The position numbers were made by a program, and so were the translations under genes. The notes below the pieces were generated by a model. The model did not search any database. It saw only the letters and a list, made by a program, of their open reading frames with translations, and was not told where the DNA came from. From Actinomycetota bacterium (GTDB lineage Bacteria; Actinomycetota; Acidimicrobiia; Acidimicrobiales; Ilumatobacteraceae): a DNA stretch of 10,978 bases. Below are positions 1 through 6,431 of the stretch, in pieces. The stretch covers positions 1 through 10,978 of the forward strand of contig VERK01000055.1 in assembly GCA_018882725.1 (NCBI GenBank). Direction: 5' to 3'. The stretch's first letter is position 1; every line of letters starts with the position of its first letter.

Positions 1-1404
1 GAGTACGACCGGGTGTCGAGTGCTCACGTGGCTTCGAGTGTCGACCATGCACTGGCCACCGCATCGGACGTGTTCGTGTCGTGGCGTGACGTGCCGGCGC
101 CACGCCGCGGCGAAGTGATTCGACTCCTGGGCGAAGAGTTACGTCGCCACAAAGATCATCTCGCCACGCTGGTCCAGATCGAAGCGGGCAAGATCCGCTC
201 GGAAGCGCTCGGCGAAGTTCAAGAGATGATCGACATCTGCGATTTCGCCGTTGGTCTGTCGCGACAGCTGCACGGTCTCACCATCGCAACCGAGCGACCG
301 GGGCACCGACTCACCGAAACCTGGCATCCGTACGGGCCCATCGCCGTCGTCACCGCGTTCAACTTCCCGGTTGCCGTGTGGTCGTGGAACGCCGCGCTGG
401 CGATCATCTGCGGCGATCCCGTGGTGTGGAAGCCTTCGGATGCATCGACGGTCACCGCGGTGGCCACCAACGTTCTCGCTCGTCGGGCTGCCCTCGCTGC
501 CGGTGCACCGGCCGAGCTCTTCCAGATCGTGTCGGGCGACGCTGAGGTGGGCAAGTCGCTCGTTGCCGATCGGCGGGCTCCCTTGGTGTCGGCCACCGGC
601 TCCACGCGTATGGGCCGCGAGGTCGCCCCCGTGGTGGCCGCCCGTTTCGGCCGTTCGATTCTCGAACTCGGTGGCAACAACGCCGCCATCGTCACACCGA
701 GCGCCGATCTCGATCTGGCCGTGCGCGGCATCACCTTCGCCGCCGCCGGCACCGCCGGACAGCGATGCACCACCTTGCGACGTCTCATCGTGCATCGCTC
801 ACGAGTCGACGAAGTCGCCGACCGCGTGTCGCGCGCGTTCGCATCACTGCGTATCGGTAATCCGCTCGTCGACGAGCCCTTGGTCGGCCCGCTCATCTCG
901 ATGAAGTCGATGCACGCCATGCAGGTCGCACTCGAACAAGCGCGTCGTGATGGAGGAACCGTCGTCGGTGGTGATCGCGTTCATGCCGACGCCTCCCCCG
1001 ATGCCGCCTATGTGCAACCGGCCGTCATCCGCATGCCCGACCAGACCGACATCGTGCGCACCGAAACCTTCGCGCCGATCCTCTACGTGATGGCTTACGA
1101 CGACTTCGATCAGGCCATCGCTCTCCAGAACGACGTTCCACAAGGGCTCGCGTCGAGCATCTTCACCACCGACCTCCGCGAAGCCGAGCGCTTCACCGGG
1201 CCGTCGGGCAGCGACTGCGGAATCGCCAACGTGAACATTGGTCCGTCCGGTGCCGAAATCGGCGGTGCCTTCGGGGGCGAGAAGGAGACCGGTGGCGGCC
1301 GCGAGAGCGGTAGCGATTCGTGGAAGGCGTACATGCGACGCTCCACCGCGACGGTCAACTACTCCAACGATCTTCCGCTGGCTCAGGGCGTCGTCTTCGA
1401 GTGA
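1..1404 (+). CDS. Aminoadipate-semialdehyde dehydrogenase, ALDH7/antiquitin type (5' end off window)
   Basis: NAD(P)-dependent oxidation of an aldehyde. The closest family is ALDH7 (antiquitin, AASADH), which oxidises L-2-aminoadipate 6-semialdehyde, in equilibrium with piperideine-6-carboxylate, to aminoadipate in cytosolic lysine breakdown. Seen: the oxyanion Asn in AFNFPVAVW (codon at 361), the general-base Glu in LELGGNNA (codon at 664) and the nucleophile Cys in AGQRCTTL (codon at 766). The 34-residue Glu-to-Cys distance is normal for ALDHs. The C-terminal stretch at 1246-1359, with GAEIGGAFGGEK and GGGRESGSDSWK, is the antiquitin signature. The frame is open to base 1 (E-Y-D-R before the GTG at 13), and the usual ALDH7 N-terminus of about 40-50 more residues is missing, so I read the GTG at 13 as an internal Val codon. 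It converges on the next gene with a 12-nt gap. Substrate is inferred from family; another semialdehyde is possible. Confidence 0.9.
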   Translation, partial: EYDRVSSAHVASSVDHALATASDVFVSWRDVPAPRRGEVIRLLGEELRRHKDHLATLVQIEAGKIRSEALGEVQEMIDICDFAVGLSRQLHGLTIATERPGHRLTETWHPYGPIAVVTAFNFPVAVWSWNAALAIICGDPVVWKPSDASTVTAVATNVLARRAALAAGAPAELFQIVSGDAEVGKSLVADRRAPLVSATGSTRMGREVAPVVAARFGRSILELGGNNAAIVTPSADLDLAVRGITFAAAGTAGQRCTTLRRLIVHRSRVDEVADRVSRAFASLRIGNPLVDEPLVGPLISMKSMHAMQVALEQARRDGGTVVGGDRVHADASPDAAYVQPAVIRMPDQTDIVRTETFAPILYVMAYDDFDQAIALQNDVPQGLASSIFTTDLREAERFTGPSGSDCGIANVNIGPSGAEIGGAFGGEKETGGGRESGSDSWKAYMRRSTATVNYSNDLPLAQGVVFE

Positions 1405-1405
1405 G

Positions 1406-1420
1406 CTGACTCCCGGTCAG
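1406..1420. repeat. Small inverted repeat between convergent genes
   Basis: CTGAC and GTCAG form a perfect 5-bp stem around a 5-nt loop (TCCCG). The repeat fills the 12-nt gap between two convergent genes and runs over the stop codon of the minus-strand gene. There is no T-tract on either side, so it is not a canonical intrinsic terminator. It could act weakly in both directions, or be chance. Confidence 0.3.
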
Positions 1421-2187
1421 AGGTCGGCGCCCGGAATGGTGACGGGCGTGCGATTCGTCCGCGCTCCTTCCAGAAGCGCTTCCACCATGTCGTCGAGAAC
1501 TTCCTCGAGTGCCACCACGGCCTCGTCAGCCGTTCGATCGATCCCCTGCACGTACACGCTCAGCGCCACACCGTTCTCGCGGTCGACGAAGTCGGCGCCG
1601 CAGCCGCTCACTTCTTCGCCCCGGTAGCAGTACCCGAAGACGTCTCCGTCGAGCCCGTCCACACCCTGGCGTGTCTGGATGTCGACGGACACGTCGACAT
1701 CTTCTCCGTAGGCATCGAACGTGAGGAACGAGCGATACGAGCCCGACGGGAGGTCGGACACCGACACGCCGAACGACGTGGGACCGAGACCATCGCTCAC
1801 ATCGCTCGTCACGAAGCATTGAACGAGTGCGGGGTAATCCGCTGCGCGCTCGTACGCTTCGCTGTACTCGTCGCCGTCGGCGACGTCAGCGGCCAAATCG
1901 ATCGAATCGCTCACTTCACGGGCCCATTCGGCCGGCGAACCAACCGGACACTCAGCGAGTTCAGCGACGCCGTCACTCTGGAACTCGATGCCGTCGACAT
2001 ACGACTGGAAAGCTCGGCTGATCTCCGACTGATCGCGATCGTCGCCGCCGAGAAAAGCCGCCGCCACGATCACGACCGCTGCCGCGACAACCGCCACCAA
2101 CAACGTGGAGAACACGAGAGGACGCCACGATCGACGGGGCGGATCGACCCACATGGGGGGAGGCGGCACCCACTGGTCATCGGCCAC
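1417..2187 (-). CDS. Single-pass membrane protein, unknown function
   Basis: 256-residue protein that I do not recognise. Seen: a short Pro/Trp-rich cytoplasmic N-terminus (residues 1-23, with PPPPMW and an RRSWRP positive patch), one strong Ala/Val-rich transmembrane segment (about 24-46), then an acidic domain of about 210 residues with four cysteines (80, 124, 187, 196) that could form two disulfides outside the cell. The positive-inside rule puts the C-terminus outside. An in-frame GTG at 2217 would add ten residues (MAWRWLYCGG). I prefer the GTG at 2187 because a TACTGT -10 box ends exactly 6 nt upstream of it, fitting a leaderless transcript, and because the longer form would read through that box. 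It is divergent from the DtxR-like gene across 46 bp and convergent with the dehydrogenase. The layout resembles actinobacterial Pro-rich/TM/extracytoplasmic proteins, but I cannot assign a family. Confidence 0.75.
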   Translation of the reverse strand: MADDQWVPPPPMWVDPPRRSWRPLVFSTLLVAVVAAAVVIVAAAFLGGDDRDQSEISRAFQSYVDGIEFQSDGVAELAECPVGSPAEWAREVSDSIDLAADVADGDEYSEAYERAADYPALVQCFVTSDVSDGLGPTSFGVSVSDLPSGSYRSFLTFDAYGEDVDVSVDIQTRQGVDGLDGDVFGYCYRGEEVSGCGADFVDRENGVALSVYVQGIDRTADEAVVALEEVLDDMVEALLEGARTNRTPVTIPGADL

Positions 2188-2193
2188 GCCGCC

Positions 2194-2199
2194 ACAGTA
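2194..2199 (-). promoter_or_regulatory. -10 box (TACTGT) of the membrane-protein gene, leaderless
   Basis: TACTGT on the minus strand matches actinobacterial TANNNT and is followed by 6 nt and then the GTG start at 2187. A weak -35 candidate (TAGTCG, minus strand, 2222-2217) lies 17 bp upstream. It overlaps the -10 region of the divergent dtxR-like gene, so the two promoters probably interfere with or are co-regulated with each other. Confidence 0.5.
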
Positions 2200-2220
2200 G
2201 AGCCATCGCCAGGCCACGAC

Positions 2221-2226
2221 TAGCCT
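2221..2226 (+). promoter_or_regulatory. -10 box (TAGCCT) of the DtxR-family gene, leaderless
   Basis: TAGCCT fits TANNNT and lies 7 nt before the GTG start at 2234, which places the likely transcription start on or next to the start codon. No good -35 is visible. There is no Shine-Dalgarno sequence, which agrees with leaderless translation. Confidence 0.5.
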
Positions 2227-2232
2227 CGGCTA
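2221..2232. promoter_or_regulatory. Candidate operator: inverted repeat over the -10 box
   Basis: TAGCC-TC-GGCTA is a perfect inverted repeat with 5-bp arms. It covers the -10 box and ends one base before the GTG start of the DtxR-family gene. A repressor bound here would block its transcription and perhaps also that of the divergent membrane-protein gene, whose -35 region overlaps it. The likely ligand is the DtxR-like protein itself, since this family often autoregulates and binds palindromes. That is inference: the site is shorter than the classic 19-bp DtxR/IdeR box. Confidence 0.35.
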
Positions 2233-2233
2233 C

Positions 2234-2896
2234 GTGATCCCGTCGTCCGACCGTCACCCCGCCTTCGAGGAGTACTGCGAGTGCATCTTCGAACTCGGCG
2301 AGGACGATTTCGATGTGATCCGCGCACGTATCGCCGAGCGAATCGGTGTGAGTCGTGCCTCGGTCTCACAGATGATCGAGAAGATGCGCAAGGCCGGGCT
2401 CGTCACCGCCGACGGCCAACTGATCTCACTCACTGTGTCGGGCCTCGAACTTGCACAGAAGGTCGTACGCCGTCATCGTCTGGCCGAACGCTTCCTCACC
2501 GACATCCTTGGTCTCAGTTGGGCCGAGGCGCATCAGGAAGCCGGCAAGTGGGAACACGTCATGAGCGACTCGGTCGAGACCGCCATGAACCGTCTGCTCG
2601 GCTCGCCCACCACTTGCCCGCACGGCAATCCGATCCCGGGCTCGAGCTACATCCTCCCCGACCTCCTTCCGCTCGGAAGCCTCTCCGCCGGATCGTCGTT
2701 CACGGTCGCTCGTATCCCCGAAGAACTCGAGTTCACTCCGGGATTGCTCGACTTCCTCCAGAGCTCGAGCATGCTGCCCGGTCGCTCGGGTCAGATCGCG
2801 CACATCAACACCGATGGTTCGGTTGCGGTCGAGATCGAAGGTCGATCGATCGCCGTCGACTCGTTCGCTTCGGCCCGCATCCTCGTCACCGCCTGA
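2234..2896 (+). CDS. DtxR/MntR-family metal-dependent transcriptional regulator
   Basis: Cytosolic dimeric repressor that binds DNA when loaded with Fe(II) or Mn(II). Seen: a winged helix-turn-helix (about residues 10-70, with RIAERIGVSRASVSQMIEKM), the dimerisation/metal domain (about 71-140, with RRHRLAERFL, KWEHVMSDSVE and the hallmark GNPIPG at 131-136), and a C-terminal SH3-like/FeoA-type domain (about 145-220). The 220-residue length is normal for the DtxR/IdeR branch. By alignment from memory, His81, Glu85 and His100 match the IdeR ancillary site (H79, E83, H98), and Glu107 and His108 match E105 and H106. The position of primary-site Cys102 is Gly104. The position of Met10 is Glu13, which together with Glu16 looks more like MntR. 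Metal choice is therefore unclear. The GTG start is supported by the -10 box 7 nt upstream. The lipoprotein gene follows after 6 nt and is probably cotranscribed. Confidence 0.92.
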   Translation: MIPSSDRHPAFEEYCECIFELGEDDFDVIRARIAERIGVSRASVSQMIEKMRKAGLVTADGQLISLTVSGLELAQKVVRRHRLAERFLTDILGLSWAEAHQEAGKWEHVMSDSVETAMNRLLGSPTTCPHGNPIPGSSYILPDLLPLGSLSAGSSFTVARIPEELEFTPGLLDFLQSSSMLPGRSGQIAHINTDGSVAVEIEGRSIAVDSFASARILVTA

Positions 2897-2902
2897 TCGT
2901 CG

Positions 2903-3346
2903 ATGTTGCGACGCCGCTCTCTCGCTGTGTGTGCTCTCGTCGCTTCGTCGGCGTTCGCCAGCGCATGTGGCGCCACCACGTACGACGACTCGCGCATCTC
3001 ACCGTCGACCACCGTTGCCGCGGTGGTGACGATTCCGCAGGGTTCAGCATCCGAGCTGCTTCCCCGACTCGCTGACGAAATGGCGATACTGTCGTCCCGC
3101 ATCGGCCCGCGTCCCGACAACGTGGCCAAACCCGACGGAACCAAGATCGATCAACTCACGGTGATCGAAGCGATCTGGACTGCGGCGGTCAACGAGGTGG
3201 AAGCCAACGACCCGGAGGCTGCCGAGACACTCGCCCGCATGGTGGCTCAAGCCCGAACGGCAGTCGAGCGCAATCGCCCCGCCGACGCTGACAAGGCGGC
3301 GAAGTTCGCTCGCATCGTGATCGACGAGTACCTCGCCGACTTCTGA
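2903..3346 (+). CDS. Small secreted lipoprotein, unknown function
   Basis: 147-residue protein that I do not recognise. Seen: a lipoprotein signal peptide with MLRRRS at the N-terminus, a hydrophobic core (7-18) and a lipobox-like A-S-A-C with the lipidated Cys at 22. A Thr/Ser-rich linker follows (about 24-50), then a charged domain rich in Ala and Glu that looks helical (about 84-147). It has no further cysteines and no catalytic motif. It should be anchored to the outer face of the cytoplasmic membrane. The ATG at 2903 lies 6 nt after the regulator's stop without a Shine-Dalgarno sequence, which suggests translational coupling. Pairing with a metal regulator makes a metal-related envelope role possible, but nothing in the protein shows metal binding. 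It converges on helD with a 15-nt gap. Confidence 0.75.
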   Translation: MLRRRSLAVCALVASSAFASACGATTYDDSRISPSTTVAAVVTIPQGSASELLPRLADEMAILSSRIGPRPDNVAKPDGTKIDQLTVIEAIWTAAVNEVEANDPEAAETLARMVAQARTAVERNRPADADKAAKFARIVIDEYLADF

Positions 3347-3355
3347 CTTCGACGC

Positions 3356-3368
3356 CGAGTGCTACTCG
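3356..3368. repeat. Small inverted repeat at the lipoprotein/helD convergent junction
   Basis: CGAGT-GCT-ACTCG is a perfect 5-bp stem with a 3-nt loop that straddles the helD stop codon (3362-3364). Flanking GC bases could extend the stem with bulges. There is no T-tract. It may be a weak shared 3'-end structure. Confidence 0.3.
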
Positions 3369-5527
3369 AGGCGCAGTGGCGCGGGCAGCGGATCGGCGTG
3401 GACGATCGCCAGCCGTTGCGTCGAGCGTGTGAGCGCCACGTAGAGCGAGCGCATCCCCTCGCGTTCGTCCGCCACGATGTGACCGGGTTCGACCACCACC
3501 ACACCGTCGAGTTCGAGGCCCTTCACCAGACTCACCGGCACCACCGTGACACCGGTGTCGAGGCCGGTTCGTGAGGCTCGACCGTGCTCGATACGAGCCG
3601 CTGACAATGCGAGCGACACTGTGTCGGCCATGCCGTTGGGAGTCACCACGGCCACGTTGCCGCCACCGACCGACTCGACCATGCGCGTCGTGGTGGCGAC
3701 CACCGCGTCGAGGAGTTCGTGTTGCGACACCGCCACGAACGCCGGCGGCTCGGGGCCGAGACGCACGGCCGTGGGAGCGCGCAGACCCGGAGTGGCCGCT
3801 TCCATCACGCGATTCGCCAACTCCATGATCTGACCCGGGATGCGGTAGCCGACCGAAAGTCCGATCACCCGGTTCACGTCATCACGTCCACGACGAGGTG
3901 CCGACAGATGTTGCAACACGTCGTCCCACGACTCGGGTGCGTGCGGACCGGTGGCCTGAGCGATGTCGCCCACGATGGTCATCGAACCCGACAACGAGCG
4001 ACGAGCGACCATGAGCAACTGCATCGGGGTGAGGTCTTGAACCTCGTCGACGACGATGTGTCCGTAGGTGCGAATCTCGTCGGCTTCGTCGATCTTGCCG
4101 TTCTTGCCCGGTTTCGGTCCGAGAGCGACGAAGGCTTCGTCGAGCAACGCGACATCGGCTTCGGTCCAGCGAACGTCGTTCACGTCAGCCGAACGAGGGC
4201 GATGAAGCGAGTCGATCTCCTGTTCGGAGAGATACTTCTGACCGGCCGACTTGAGCAGTGCCTTCGAACCAAAGAGGTCGTGCAGCAACTGGGCCGGCGT
4301 GAGCAGAGGCCACATGCGCTCGAAGGCCGTGCGCATCTCGTCGGTGCCACGCAAGGCGTCGCGCATCTCGGTGGCCGACACGTTGCCCTCGCGCCACGAC
4401 GACGCCACCGAGGCCCAGACCTCGTTCTCGACCCACTTGCGACCGGAGTTGTGCCGGCGGAAACGACGGCGAGCCGCCTTGATGATGCGCTCGGACTCAG
4501 AGGCTCGCAAACGCACGTAGCCAGTCCGGAACGGGAGCACGATGTCGTCGCGCAACGCGCGCTCCCGGTCGAGCACGGCTTTGTCGATCACGTCGACCAT
4601 GCGCACGTCGCCCTTGGTGCGCGCACCGATGGCCGAATCGCGAAATGCATCGACGTCGGCCGGCGACGCCACCAACACGTCGGGCACGAGATCGGCCAGA
4701 ATCACCTGTTCGATCCCCGCCTCACCGAGCGACGGCAGGACGCGTTCGATGTAGCGCAGGAACACACGGTTGGGGCCGATGACGAGCACACCTTGGTCTT
4801 CGAGTGGAAAGCGATTGGTGTACAGCAGGTACGCGGCGCGATGAAGCGCCACCACGGTCTTGCCCGTTCCGGGCCCTCCTTGCACCACCAGCACTCCGGC
4901 CTGCGGTGAACGGATGATCTCGTCCTGCTCGGCCTGAATGGTGGCCACGATGTCGCCGAGTTGACCCGTGCGGCCGCGTTCGATCGAAGCCATGAGCGTG
5001 GAGTATCCGCGCAGACCGCTGGAGTGGATGACCGCACCATCGGCGAGTCCGTCGTCGTGCCCGATGCCGAGGTGACCTTCACCGAACAGTTCGTCTTCGA
5101 TACCGAGCAACTTCGGACCTTCGACCACGAAGTGACGACGCCGAGCCAGTCCCATGGGCTGACGACCGGTGGCTCGATAGAACGGCTCGGCCACCGGGGC
5201 GCGCCAGTCCACCACGACCGGGTCGCGATTCTCGTCGGCCACGGCCAGGCGGCCGATGTGGAAGCTCTCGATGCCCGGAACGTCGTCGCTCTCTCGATCG
5301 ATGCGGCCGAACACCAAAGCGGCGTCTCCGAGTTCGAGTTCGGTGAGGCGGCGTACCAACTGCTCGTCGATCGCGTTGCGCTCGAAGCGGTTCTGGAACG
5401 TGCCCCCGGTTCCGGCTTCGGTGAGACCCCGGACCTTCCAGGCGTCCTGACGACTCCGCTCGAGGCAGTCGTAGGCCCGGTCGATGTGCGCCTGTTCGAG
5501 GTCGAAATCGGGGTGCTGAGCGGTCAT
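3362..5527 (-). CDS. helD: HelD-type RNA polymerase-recycling ATPase (UvrD/Rep-like helicase)
   Basis: 721-residue superfamily 1 ATPase of the HelD/HelR type. Known for the family: HelD binds RNA polymerase through its N-terminal coiled coil and a secondary arm, and uses ATP to release stalled polymerase from DNA or RNA. Some actinobacterial members (HelR) lower rifampicin sensitivity by displacing the drug. Seen: an N-terminal region without helicase motifs (about 1-190, starting with a helix like the HelD coiled coil), a Q-motif (QAEQDEIIRSP, about 198), Walker A GGPGTGKT (217-224, Lys223), Walker B VVDEVQDL (about 492-499), GDIAQAT, and a C-terminal motif VI, YVALTRSTQRL (about 696-706, Arg701). 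The length matches actinobacterial HelD proteins. The ATG is the first start after a minus-strand -10-like TAGAGT and gives the expected N-terminus. UvrD or PcrA is less likely because of the order and size of the N-terminal domain. Confidence 0.88.
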   Translation of the reverse strand: MTAQHPDFDLEQAHIDRAYDCLERSRQDAWKVRGLTEAGTGGTFQNRFERNAIDEQLVRRLTELELGDAALVFGRIDRESDDVPGIESFHIGRLAVADENRDPVVVDWRAPVAEPFYRATGRQPMGLARRRHFVVEGPKLLGIEDELFGEGHLGIGHDDGLADGAVIHSSGLRGYSTLMASIERGRTGQLGDIVATIQAEQDEIIRSPQAGVLVVQGGPGTGKTVVALHRAAYLLYTNRFPLEDQGVLVIGPNRVFLRYIERVLPSLGEAGIEQVILADLVPDVLVASPADVDAFRDSAIGARTKGDVRMVDVIDKAVLDRERALRDDIVLPFRTGYVRLRASESERIIKAARRRFRRHNSGRKWVENEVWASVASSWREGNVSATEMRDALRGTDEMRTAFERMWPLLTPAQLLHDLFGSKALLKSAGQKYLSEQEIDSLHRPRSADVNDVRWTEADVALLDEAFVALGPKPGKNGKIDEADEIRTYGHIVVDEVQDLTPMQLLMVARRSLSGSMTIVGDIAQATGPHAPESWDDVLQHLSAPRRGRDDVNRVIGLSVGYRIPGQIMELANRVMEAATPGLRAPTAVRLGPEPPAFVAVSQHELLDAVVATTTRMVESVGGGNVAVVTPNGMADTVSLALSAARIEHGRASRTGLDTGVTVVPVSLVKGLELDGVVVVEPGHIVADEREGMRSLYVALTRSTQRLAIVHADPLPAPLRLE

Positions 5528-5551
5528 ACGGGTTCGTTGGGGGGTTGAGGA

Positions 5552-5557
5552 ACTCTA
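5552..5557 (-). promoter_or_regulatory. Possible -10 box (TAGAGT) of helD
   Basis: TAGAGT on the minus strand lies 24 nt upstream of the helD ATG, which implies a short leader of about 18 nt. No clear -35 and no Shine-Dalgarno sequence are seen. It lies in the 112-bp divergent spacer between helD and the ybaK-like gene. Confidence 0.3.
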
Positions 5558-5618
5558 ACGATTCCGCACTCGGGAGGGTCGTACCGGACGAGGACAGAGG
5601 TAACAATCACTCGCTGAC

Positions 5619-5624
5619 TAGGGT
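5619..5624 (+). promoter_or_regulatory. Possible -10 box (TAGGGT) of the ybaK-like gene
   Basis: TAGGGT lies 15 nt before the ATG at 5640 and implies a leader of roughly 9 nt. That is too short for a normal ribosome-binding site, and none is seen. No convincing -35. Confidence 0.35.
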
Positions 5625-5639
5625 CGACAGAGATTCACC

Positions 5640-6128
5640 ATGGCCGGCGGAACACCAGCAATCGTGGCCCTCGATGCCGCCCGAGTTGCCTACTCGGTCC
5701 ACGAATTCGAGAACGAGATCGCCCCCGGTGAACTCGGATACGGCAAGGCCGCCGCCGCCGCGCTGGGCGTGGAGGAAGATCGCGTCTTCAAGACACTGTT
5801 GGTCACGCTGCACGGATCGAGCACTCCACATGCCGTCGGCATCGTGCCGGTGTCGACGCAGTTGTCACTCAAAGGCATCGCGCACGCGCTGGGTGCCAAG
5901 AAGGCCGAGATGCTCGATCGACGAGACGCCGAACGACTCACGGGCTACGTGGTCGGCGGCATTAGTCCGTTCGGACAACGCAAAAGATTGCCGACGGTGA
6001 TCGACGAAACGTGCGAGTTGGCCGACACGATCTTCGTATCGGGCGGACGACGCGGACTCGACATCGAAGTCGAGCCGAGTGTTCTGATCGCGTTGCTGAA
6101 CGCGGTGGTTGCGCCGATCGGCGCGTGA
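5640..6128 (+). CDS. ybaK: Cys-tRNA(Pro)/aminoacyl-tRNA deacylase, YbaK/EbsC family
   Basis: Trans-editing enzyme that hydrolyses mischarged aminoacyl-tRNAs, in the YbaK branch mainly Cys-tRNA(Pro) made in error by prolyl-tRNA synthetase. It acts in the cytosol, often next to ProRS. Seen: a single YbaK domain over the whole 162 residues, close to the 159 of E. coli YbaK. The conserved FKTL has its Lys at residue 51, and GGISPFGQRKRLPTV near residues 104-118 carries the family's GGxSPxGxxK motif. The ATG gives the standard N-terminus, and no longer in-frame start fits. The gene is divergent from helD and ends 3 nt from the cold-shock gene stop on the other strand. Exact amino-acid specificity (Cys or Ala) cannot be read from the sequence. 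Confidence 0.92.
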   Translation: MAGGTPAIVALDAARVAYSVHEFENEIAPGELGYGKAAAAALGVEEDRVFKTLLVTLHGSSTPHAVGIVPVSTQLSLKGIAHALGAKKAEMLDRRDAERLTGYVVGGISPFGQRKRLPTVIDETCELADTIFVSGGRRGLDIEVEPSVLIALLNAVVAPIGA

Positions 6129-6131
6129 GCG

Positions 6132-6335
6132 TCAGTCGACGGCGCGAACGTCGCGGGCTTCGTCGCCCTTACGGCCGGGTCCGACTTCGAACTCGACCTT
6201 CTGACCCTCTTGCAGGGTCTTGAAGCCCTTCGCCTGGATCTGAGAGAAGTGGACGAACACATCGGGGCCGTCCTCGCGGGAGATGAACCCGTAACCCTTC
6301 TCTGCATTGAAGAACTTCACTGTGCCGATTGCCAC
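6132..6335 (-). CDS. Cold-shock domain protein (CspA family)
   Basis: 67-residue single-stranded RNA/DNA-binding protein made of one cold-shock OB fold. These proteins melt RNA secondary structure and support translation and transcription in the cytosol. Seen: RNP1 as KGYGFI (residues 13-18), RNP2 as VFVHF (26-30), and the typical start with VKFFNAEKG. The ORF stays open upstream as far as 6428, but homologues begin at this position, so I use the GTG at 6335. It is preceded by a roughly 40-nt leader with a small GC hairpin rather than a clear Shine-Dalgarno sequence. It is divergent from the thioesterase gene and convergent with the ybaK-like gene. Whether it is cold-induced or constitutive is not visible. 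Confidence 0.93.
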   Translation of the reverse strand: MAIGTVKFFNAEKGYGFISREDGPDVFVHFSQIQAKGFKTLQEGQKVEFEVGPGRKGDEARDVRAVD

Positions 6336-6359
6336 GGCGGTACTCGTTTCTGTCTGGAC

Positions 6360-6374
6360 CGGGCGACCTGCCCG
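6360..6374 (-). promoter_or_regulatory. Hairpin in the cold-shock gene 5' leader
   Basis: On the minus strand CGGGC-AGGTC-GCCCG forms a perfect 5-bp GC stem with a 5-nt loop. If transcription starts near 6376 it is the very 5' end of the mRNA. A stable 5' hairpin could protect the message or take part in temperature-dependent folding, as leaders of csp genes often do. Function is inference. Confidence 0.3.
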
Positions 6375-6382
6375 TCTCCCCC

Positions 6383-6388
6383 ACCTTA
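6383..6388 (-). promoter_or_regulatory. Possible -10 box (TAAGGT) of the cold-shock gene
   Basis: TAAGGT on the minus strand fits TANNNT and predicts a start near 6376 with a leader of about 40 nt. No strong -35 at the correct distance. It lies in the 96-bp spacer shared with the divergent thioesterase promoter. Confidence 0.35.
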
Positions 6389-6389
6389 T

Positions 6390-6402
6390 GCGAAGAATTC
6401 GC
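6390..6402. repeat. Inverted repeat in the csp/thioesterase divergent spacer
   Basis: GCGAA-GAA-TTCGC is a perfect 5-bp inverted repeat with a 3-nt centre. It lies between the two divergent -10 boxes and overlaps where the thioesterase -35 should be. It could be an operator for either gene; chance is also possible at this length. Confidence 0.25.
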
Positions 6403-6419
6403 CCAATACTCCGGCAAGG

Positions 6420-6425
6420 TACGGT
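6420..6425 (+). promoter_or_regulatory. -10 box (TACGGT) of the thioesterase gene, leaderless
   Basis: TACGGT is followed by exactly 6 nt and the GTG at 6432. This fixes the start codon, because the open frame continues upstream to 6210 through sequence that belongs to the divergent cold-shock gene. A weak -35 candidate, TTCGCC, lies 16 bp upstream at 6398-6403. Confidence 0.5.
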
Positions 6426-6431
6426 CATCTC

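Noticed and set aside
3719..4909. 396-codon open frame on the plus strand, antisense to helD
   Set aside because: Its translation is rich in Arg and His and low in hydrophobic order, with no domain. It lies wholly inside a gene with all SF1 helicase motifs. It is typical of high-GC antisense noise.
5528..5600. Rifampicin-associated element upstream of helD
   Set aside because: Only a short GTTC...GAAC pairing around a G-rich stretch is seen. It does not look like the known 19-bp palindrome with GC-rich arms.
6210..6431. Upstream extension of the thioesterase frame
   Set aside because: It runs antisense through the cold-shock gene and is not hotdog-like. The GTG at 6432 behind a -10 box is the better start.
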